Shown here piece after piece: positions 1 to 64,000 of a DNA stretch of 64,000 nucleotides. This DNA comes from Echiichthys vipera (Eukaryota > Chordata > Actinopteri > Perciformes > Trachinidae). Where the stretch lies: positions 19,502,694 to 19,566,693 of the forward strand of contig OY829646.1 of assembly GCA_963691815.1 (NCBI GenBank), in the 5' to 3' direction. Under the pieces are notes generated by a model. That model ran no database searches and was not told the DNA's origin. It saw nothing but the letters and a program-made list of their open reading frames with translations. The position numbers and the translations under genes are program-made. The first letter of the stretch is position 1, and each line of letters starts with the position of its first letter.

Positions 1-45634
<45,634 letters not shown>

Positions 45635-46245
45635 GGCTGCCTTGGTTTTTTCCTCCGTCCGCCCGCCTGTGTGTGTGTTTCGTGGCTCCGCTCTGGTCGG
45701 GCTGCAGCGGCTCGTCCCGGTCGGCTGTGTCCGTGCAGGGCGCTTCGCCGTGCGGCTTCGGCAGTCTTCTTCGGTCGGTCAGGGGGAGCGGAGGGAGCAG
45801 GAAGCAGCTACCCAACATGAGCGAGGTTAGAGGGCAAAGGCTAGCCGGCTCTAATCCAATCAAACGCCGGCTCAGGCAGCCTCGGAGGAGGGCGGGGGCT
45901 GGCAGCGAGGCGAGGCGAGCCGTGCCGTGCTGTCCCGTGCTAAAGCAAGAGGGGGTGGGGACTGTTAGTCCCTGTAGGAAATGAAATGTTGTAAAATGTC
46001 AGTTGCGTGGCTCTGGGAGCTGAGAGAGGATCTGTGATCACCATGCTACATGTTGTCTCTGGTGTGGAGCTGCACCTGCTCAGGGGAGACACCGGGGGCG
46101 CCAGAGACACTTTAACCCGGGTTAAATCAGACAGATTTCCCTTTTATCTTCTCTGGTTCTGGGCCTTTCACAGTCTATGTTCAGATCCAACATAAAACAG
46201 TTAGAGACGACCTGAAAGGCTGCAGGGTTATCAGTTATCTCCTTA

Positions 46246-46600
46246 CCCCCCCCCCCCCCCCCTTCGTTGTTCCTTCACCCCATCCTTCCTCAGTCCTATC
46301 CTTCTTTCTTTCATCCCACCCTTCATACCTTCCTTCCTTACTTTCTCTGCTCTTACCATCTTTCCTTTTTTCCTGCATCCAATCATCCTTCCTTTCTCCC
46401 TCTCCTTTCCTTCCTTCATCCTTCCTCCGTCCTATCCTTCCTTCCACCTTCATACCTTCCTTCTTTTGTTTCTTCCCTCATCTCAGTGTTGCTTCCTTCA
46501 TCTGTTCGATCAGCCTTTCTTTTCTCCCTCGCCTACTTCTTTTATTCCTCCCTTCCTTCCTCTGCTTTATTCATCTTTTGTCCACACCCTCCTACCTTTT
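46246..46600. repeat. C17 followed by ~340-bp TTCC-rich polypyrimidine tract
   Basis: Seventeen Cs at 46246-46262 lead into CCTT/TTCC-rich DNA with few purines on the plus strand. It is about 0.6-1 kb upstream of the GALNT2 start codon. Confidence 0.9.
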
Positions 46601-46614
46601 GATGGGCACTTTTC

Positions 46615-46695
46615 CTTATTTAAATTATGAATGAAGAGAATAATCAGCAGAATAATCAATAATGATATTAACCTTTAGTTGAAGCTCTAAGTAGA
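46615..46695 (-). repeat. Dispersed repeat, AATCGATTAATC family, truncated copy
   Basis: AGAATAATCAGCAGAATAAT and CCTTTAGTTGAAGCTCTAAG match the end of the copy at 42540-42835. Confidence 0.5.
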
Positions 46696-47924
46696 AAGTC
46701 AAAGCAAACTAAATCACACATCATTAGCTTCTTAACGCAACCTTGTTTGTCCAGGTCTCAGCATGTCTCCACCCGTCTGGATCACACATGTTGGGTCCAA
46801 TACTGACACGTAATTAGTCACAGGACTTTTTGAAAAGTCCAGAGGAATCACGAGGAAAGTCCTAATGTAAATGTTTCTCATAATTATGAGATGGCGTAAA
46901 GCACAGTTTATAAGATGGTCTTTCCTAATTATGAGGGAGAGCTTAATGGAAGTCCTTAAAGAGCACCAGCAGACAGTCATGACCCAAGCAACAAACTTCA
47001 TTGCAGACGGTATGTGCCAAAGTGCAAATCAAGCTGCTTGAAGATTTGGTTCCAGCCTCCATCAAGCTGCTGAACTATAAAGCTAAATCTCAGTGTAATC
47101 GAGCAACGTGCAATAAATACACTTTAGCACTTCCACACTTTGATTCTTGCAGGTTCCTCTTTTTCAAGCGGCCGTGTCGTCAGTGTCAAATGACTCTCGT
47201 GTTTTGAGCCTGGGAGGAGATCATTTTTTTGTCTGTGTGCTCAAGGACTTCTCATTGGTTGTGATGTTTGAAAAAAAAACATTGTATTGACTGTTTTATA
47301 CCATCACTCACTGTTGACTCCCCCACTCCTCTTAACCAGTGTAGGTAACCGGTGATGTGCTCGGCCTGCCAGATTGGCTCGGGGTACGACTTCTGCGTTT
47401 ACAGATGACGTAACACATTACGATAGGCTGTACGTTGTAAAGTGTGTTTACAGCCTTAGCACTGGGTTGTCTGTGACAGCCGTTTATGCACAAAGCATTT
47501 TAATTTAACTCATAAATGAGATCCACAGAAAAGTTTGAAAAGTCTAATTTTGAAGCAAACCATCTACAGATTAATTCAATACCTGATATGTTATGATCCC
47601 ATAACGTTAGGCGCCATACAACATTAATAAATTCCTGTTTTTATGAGCTATCTTGACTTTAGAGCTGCTACAGTGCAGCCGTGATATAAACAGGGAGCAA
47701 GTAGGGAAAACATTCAGGGATGCACAGTATACAGAGCATATCTACTACATGGTTAGGGTTAGGCACCAAAACTACTTTAGACACAGGGCTGCATGGCCAG
47801 GTCAAACAAACATAACTTTCACCCAGGGCACCGGTGTTTACATCCCTTTTGAAACATATAAAAAGAGGAAGACCTGATGGAGATCTGCCTTCTACTGAGT
47901 GCACTTTTCTGGATTTTGTTATTT

Positions 47925-47990
47925 TTCTTTATGTGAGACAAGACACATTTCCCCTTGAGGGCAATAAAGTTTACTCTGCTCTGCTAAAGG
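47925..47990 (+). repeat. Retroelement 3' tail
   Basis: ACACATTTCCCCTTGAGGGC followed by AATAAAGTTTACTCTGCTCT, the classical ending of fish RTE/SINE-like elements. Confidence 0.55.
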
Positions 47991-48159
47991 TAATAAAAAA
48001 AAAGTGTTAGGTTTTTTTTCTTTAAAATGTGTTTTTTTCAAATTTAAATTACTAAACCTGAAATAATCAAAGTCAAAGTTTGAAAGGACATTGCAAGGTA
48101 TTATTTATTACGAGTTCAACGCTCGAAAACTTTTAACACATTTTGCTAAGTGAAAATTT

Positions 48160-48500
48160 GAATGAAGGACTTTCAGAAAGTATCAAAACGCTCAATCCAC
48201 AGAGAAATGCAGACAGCCCATATTCAGAAATTGTGACTTTAAATGAGCTGTCAGGACTTCTGTATTGTTGTGATGGTTCAACCACTGACCAATCACAACT
48301 GCGCTTTTCCAAGAGGGGTCTTAAAGAGACAGGCGTTAAAAACGGAGTGTTTCAGACAGAGAGTGAATACAGGTATATTCAGACAGACAGTAGGAGAAAC
48401 ATAATGTGTTTTTTAACATTAAATCATGTAAACATGTTCTAGTAGAAACTAAAAATACAAGTAAGAACCTGAAAATGAGCATGATGGGACCTTTAAGTGT
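48160..48500 (+). repeat. Dispersed repeat, CAGGACTTC family, copy C
   Basis: Best preserved copy of the three; its end GAAAATGAGCATGATGGGAC and TAAACATGTTCTAGTAGAAA are familiar from percomorph genomes. Confidence 0.75.
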
Positions 48501-48978
48501 CACCTCATCTCAATCTTTAAATATTCTGAGACACCGTTGAACATGAAGGCTGAGTTAAAACAGACATCTATGGTCTGTGGCACTCTTTTTGAGATATATT
48601 TCAGCTCAAACCCCTTCCTCTGAACTACGAGGGCTCGTTCCTGTATGTGCTTCAATCTGCCTCTGACATTTCTCATTTTAATGGTGATTAAATTTGATAT
48701 TTGACTGGAGAGCAAAATGCTCCGCAGTCCAAGTTAAAAATGCTATCAATACACACTTTGTGCTGAGTGTCCCAGTAGTATTAAACAAACACACATTTAT
48801 TCATTGCTGCTCTTGCTACGGTGGTCTGAAGAGAGTGTATTTATGTTACCTACAGTAGAGCACAGATGGATGGAAGTCGAATTGAAGTGGAGAGAGGTGG
48901 GGGAGTGAGAAGCAGTGAAACAGATGTGCAAATTTAGCAGCACAGAGGTAAAAAAGGATTTTATCTTTTGCCCTTTAC

Positions 48979-49110
48979 CTCGGACGTCCTGAATAACTGT
49001 TACGAGGGTCTCAAATTTCTCCTGAAGAGGCCAGTTAGCTTTCAAGAACTCTTCCAGGAAAGGAGAGGCAATAAGTTTGTCTCTGGGCTGGAAGTTGTCG
49101 ACCATCTTAA
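48979..49110 (-). other. Orphan exon-like segment, 132 nt, function unknown
   Basis: Flanked by CACATTACAG and GTAAAG, phase 1 in and 1 out. The frame reads KMVDNFQPRDKLIASPFLEE then FLKANWPLQEKFETLVTVIQ and DVR, an amphipathic, protein-like sequence that I do not recognise. No neighbouring exon was found within about 2 kb on the same strand, so it may be a relic exon, an exon of an undescribed transcript, or chance. Confidence 0.4.
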
Positions 49111-51387
49111 CTGTAATGTGGTGCATGTAAAGAACATGCTTATTTTTCTTTCTCATATTTTATGGTACACTGGTAATACTATACGACATGTTCATTTTTT
49201 TAAAATGGTCATTAAAACATCAGCCAAACTATGGCGAGGGGATGTTTCAACATCTGCATATAGAGGTGCAAATTAATCCATATTTTAACAGAATGACAAC
49301 AAAAAACATAACAGCTGAGTATGTGAAATGCCAGGCTTTGCAAACATCAGTGTGAAAGTTTAGTTTTGTATGAGACTGCACAAAACAACCAGAAAAGACC
49401 CACTGAATCAAGGCTAGGGCTGCACTATTGATCACAAATTTATCGAAATTGCAAAGTGGACTACTGCAATATCCAAATAGCAGGTGGGCACAATAATACA
49501 CTGTATGTAAAAGGAAAAATATGTGTCAAATAATAAACTGGATACTTTTGCAAGGCACTGTCTGTTAACCCATTATGAATATGAAGCATACGCAATATTT
49601 CTTTATTCTTTAAAAGAGAGGAAGGCTGCTAAACACACTCACTTCCGCAAAGAGAAAACTGCAGAGGCGATCACATGGTCTGTGAAAGCTGTCAGATTTA
49701 ATGAACGAATTCAAGTCACAAGTCTTATAAACCTGTGATGCAGTGCCAGTGAAATACAAGGCCAGCCACTTAAAGCAGGCTTCAACATTAGCAGAGCAAA
49801 GAGGATTGTGTAAAACAGGAAGAACTGCTGCCAACTAATCAGTTACTCACTACTGATGCATGTACCGGTACCTCCATCAGCCTCTATCTGGTGAGCAGTT
49901 ATCTTTTTATATTGGTCTGTTTTGTAGCAACATTCTTATAATTAATACAAACTTACACACTAGCATGAAAACACAATTGTGAGCACTATAACTGTAAATG
50001 CTACTTACATAGTGGCACTAAACAAATACATTTCTTTAAACATTGTTTAAAGTCAAGGATGAGTCCACTGCTGTTTTGCCAAAACTGGTGACTAACATTA
50101 AAACAAGAGTGCACTTTCAACAAAAACTGGCCAAGAAGCAGAGTGAGAGGTCAACTCTTCGGACTTCAGTCCTTTTAAAGGAACAAATGTGGGGACAGAG
50201 GAGTCAGAACAAGTGTCCAACATCACTGAGAGCTGGGAAGCTTTGTTCAAGCCATTTCCTGTCTGAACTGTTAAACATTTGTGAAGCTTTTATTGAGGCT
50301 AAAAGGTTCTTGGAGGAAAGGTTTTCAAACAGTCTCCTGTTTTTCTTGAACTTTGCCTGACAAACTTAACATTTCCTCAATTTTTTTTACATAAACTTTG
50401 AGGTGGAATATTGTCACCTGTAAAAGGAGGGCTTTCAGGTAATTACAATAATATAGATTGTACATGCAGGAACATTTTTTAACCGCACTATATTTATCGT
50501 CTACCAGGGAAACTGTGTTTCATCCGGGGGCGTTGCACAATGACAGATTTGCAGCAGGTTTTATGTGCCTTCATTGGTCAACAGGAGCGCTCATTAGACA
50601 AATATTCTCTCTCAATAACTCCACTCGACCTCATGGTCTGTTTCCATTTCCAAATAAAGCATGTAGAGTAAATCCAAAGCGCTGCTGTCCTGCTGCAGCA
50701 ATTAAGGCACAAAACACCCCCATAAACATCAAATCAATGTGTTCAAATGAGTTATGATAATATAAACAATATCAACTCTTGTTCAGTCTCTTCATAATGA
50801 GTTTCATAATGTAAAGGCCCCAAAGCCCATAAAGTCTCTGAGATTCCATAAATCCTATTGGAATTTTCCTTTATTTATTTTACAGCAACACAGACATGCC
50901 TGCATTATATATTTCTCAATTTGTGTCTATAAAAGCACAGTTAATCTGTTTTTTTTTTTGTCTGCCTCTATATTAGAAATACTCCAGCAAAAAAATAATA
51001 CTGAACTGACAGTCTAAACACGGATACCACATACCTGTAACGTCCCCGGCTTTGTCCTCTCTAATTTCCCTTTACAGTTCCTGTCTTCTACTGTACTAAA
51101 TCAAATACAAATGCAAAAATGCACCCAAACTATACATGCATTAAAAACCTGACAATACTGTGCACAAAATGACACCAACAGGCTTGAGACAGCATTATAT
51201 TTAATATTATCTGCCATTAAGTTTTGGTAAAAAACAAAAAAACAGTGAACAGCATTATAGAAAAGTAATAAAGTAAAGTACAACTCATATTCACGTTTTC
51301 TTCAGCAATTAAATGATAATCATATCACACTGAAAACCCTTTCAAATTAGATTATAAAAAACATTTTACACTTCATTTGTCAGCGTT

Positions 51388-51555
51388 TCAGTGACGAGGA
51401 ACCACTTCTTTAAAGACAGTGCTGACTTCCTGTGTGGACTCCATCAGCATGTGCAGGTCCTCCCACAGGGGGCTCCGAGGACAGCTACGGCCCCCCTGGA
51501 TGTTTAAGCTACAGGGTGTAATGGTGTAACCAAAGTGAACCACCAGTACATAGCT
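51388..51555 (-). other. Coding-like 55-codon open frame ending in TGA, function unknown
   Basis: In the 3' flank of URB2. Opens after a TAA and has no initial ATG; it reads ...NIQGGRSCPRSPLWEDLHML then MESTQEVSTVFKEVVPRH. Third positions are largely G or C. A CAG acceptor-like site (CATCCAG) lies before GGRSC in phase 0. Could be a terminal exon, a pseudogene piece or part of a repeat. Confidence 0.3.
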
Positions 51556-52538
51556 TTATGTTTGCAGACAACAAATATTAAAGTCCCCCTTTAGACACTT
51601 ACTGTATGTAAAAACAAACTCTGCAAGGATTCATTTTGTTTAACAGTTTTTCCAGATAAAAGTAAAAGAAAAAACAACAAAAAAACTGAAAAGAGGCTGG
51701 AAGCAAATCTAAGCTTTCTCCTTTCTTGAGAAATTCTGGATCTGGCCCCGCCCACCACTGCTGCTACTATATCTTATATATTATATAAGAGCAGTGCCTA
51801 TCAAGATGCCGAGAAACATCGGAGCCACACAAGTTTGAGTCTCAGGCAGGGTTCAGACATGTTCTATGGCCGAGCAGCCGGCTCTTGATCAGATGAGGAG
51901 TCTGTTGTGCACCAAAATCAGCAACTTGCAAACGTATCAGAAATGAAGTGTAGTTAGCATCTTATTATTTTTTTTTTAGCTTGTCACCCCTATCCGCTCA
52001 CACAGCTAAGTGAGAGAATGTGTTTTCACTCTGTACTGACAGTCCGCTCTACGCTGCAGGTTTCAGGCTTCTCTTTACGAGTCAGTATAGTCTAGGTCAG
52101 ACATTAGGGAACATAGGGATCTTTAACCACTTACCATATATCAGGCAGTGCAAGTTATTAGGTCATTTTGGCTGCCCCCCTCTTTACTATTTTTGGCTTG
52201 ATCTATTTGAATATTCATCATCATCATCATCAAAACAAGCTTTGATTGTGGCATGCAGCTGTGTTGCTGAGTGTCTGTATATTCTTTATGTACAGAATTT
52301 AGAGTGATACCCTGATGTCTGAGGAGAAAAAAAACAAATGTACTTTCTCATTGACAGCCGTGTCGACCACTGTGCAGCACTTTGGTTAACACCTGTTGTT
52401 TTTAGACATGCTCTACAAATATAATCAACTTAAAACTTTACGCTCTGTGTACATTTCATGGTATCCACAAGCCATTATGTTTGATATCCCATTCAAAAGG
52501 AGAAATTATGTATAAACAGTCTTTCAAAGGTAAGAATG

Positions 52539-52544
52539 TTTATT
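52539..52544 (-). promoter_or_regulatory. Candidate URB2 polyadenylation signal AATAAA
   Basis: AATAAA on the minus strand, about 50 nt past the URB2 stop codon. It is the first canonical hexamer downstream. Such a short 3' UTR is possible but other hexamers exist further on, so the site used is uncertain. Confidence 0.4.
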
Positions 52545-52594
52545 CTAATTCCATAAATTAAAATCTGAAGGTTGAGAGAGCTTGTTGTGACGGT

Positions 52595-63940
<11,346 letters not shown>

Positions 63941-64000
63941 CTGTTGGCAAACAAACATTTTATCTCAGTCAAAACTAATCTGCATCTGCAAGTATTTAAT
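63941..64000. other. URB2 intron (partial) at right edge
   Basis: Upstream intron of the giant exon, with TTTGTTTGCCAACAG as the acceptor; earlier exons are outside the window. Confidence 0.8.

Larger units (their letters stand above)
45635..52594. other. Intergenic spacer between URB2 (upstream) and GALNT2
   Basis: Holds the GALNT2 5' UTR and promoter, a C17 plus pyrimidine tract (46246-46600), repeat copies at 46615 and 48160, a retroelement tail at 47925-47990, and two coding-like segments on the minus strand (48979-49110 and 51388-51555) not assigned to any gene. Confidence 0.6.

Noticed and set aside
50043..50360. 105-codon plus-strand frame with a somewhat protein-like sequence in the intergenic spacer
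   Set aside because: No third-position bias, no splice or promoter context, nothing recognised.

Overview
The window is vertebrate nuclear DNA, almost certainly from a teleost fish and probably a percomorph. It has long introns with canonical GT-AG junctions, very abundant CA/TG microsatellites, a tRNA-derived SINE with fish-type tail, and several interspersed repeat families recognisable (from memory) as common in percomorph genomes. There is no sign of bacterial, plasmid or viral gene organisation.

Two protein-coding genes are present, both on the minus strand, both running off an end of the window. (1) The 5' two thirds of GALNT2 (polypeptide N-acetylgalactosaminyltransferase 2, a Golgi type II membrane enzyme that starts mucin-type O-glycosylation) occupies positions 1721-45634: eleven coding exons, with every junction phase-consistent; the remaining ~190 residues (end of the catalytic domain and the lectin domain) lie beyond the left edge. 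Intron 1 alone is 30.6 kb. (2) The 3' three quarters of URB2 (nucleolar 60S ribosome biogenesis factor) occupies 52595-63940: one giant 2.49 kb exon and six smaller ones ending at a stop; the N-terminal ~380 residues lie beyond the right edge. The same head-to-tail order URB2 -> GALNT2 is known on human chromosome 1q42.

Layout on the plus coordinate: 1-1720 GALNT2 intron 11; 1721-3576 exons 11, 10, 9; 4760-7188 exons 8 to 4; 9950-10103 exon 3; 14872-14959 exon 2; 14960-45538 intron 1, full of old transposable-element fragments and microsatellites including a pure 356-bp (AC)178 tract; 45539-45634 exon 1 inside a CpG-rich promoter region (about 45060-45960); 45635-52594 the ~7 kb intergenic spacer; 52595-63940 URB2.

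Points worth a second look: CA repeats that begin at or within ~10 nt of four separate 5' splice sites in the two genes; a tandem 6-nt acceptor at GALNT2 exon 4 that would include or skip a conserved disulfide cysteine; an inverted pair of ~700-bp repeats bracketing GALNT2 exons 2-3; an upstream ORF overlapping the GALNT2 start codon; and two unexplained coding-like segments between the genes. No RNA gene, CRISPR array or dedicated novel system was found; this is an ordinary eukaryotic locus.
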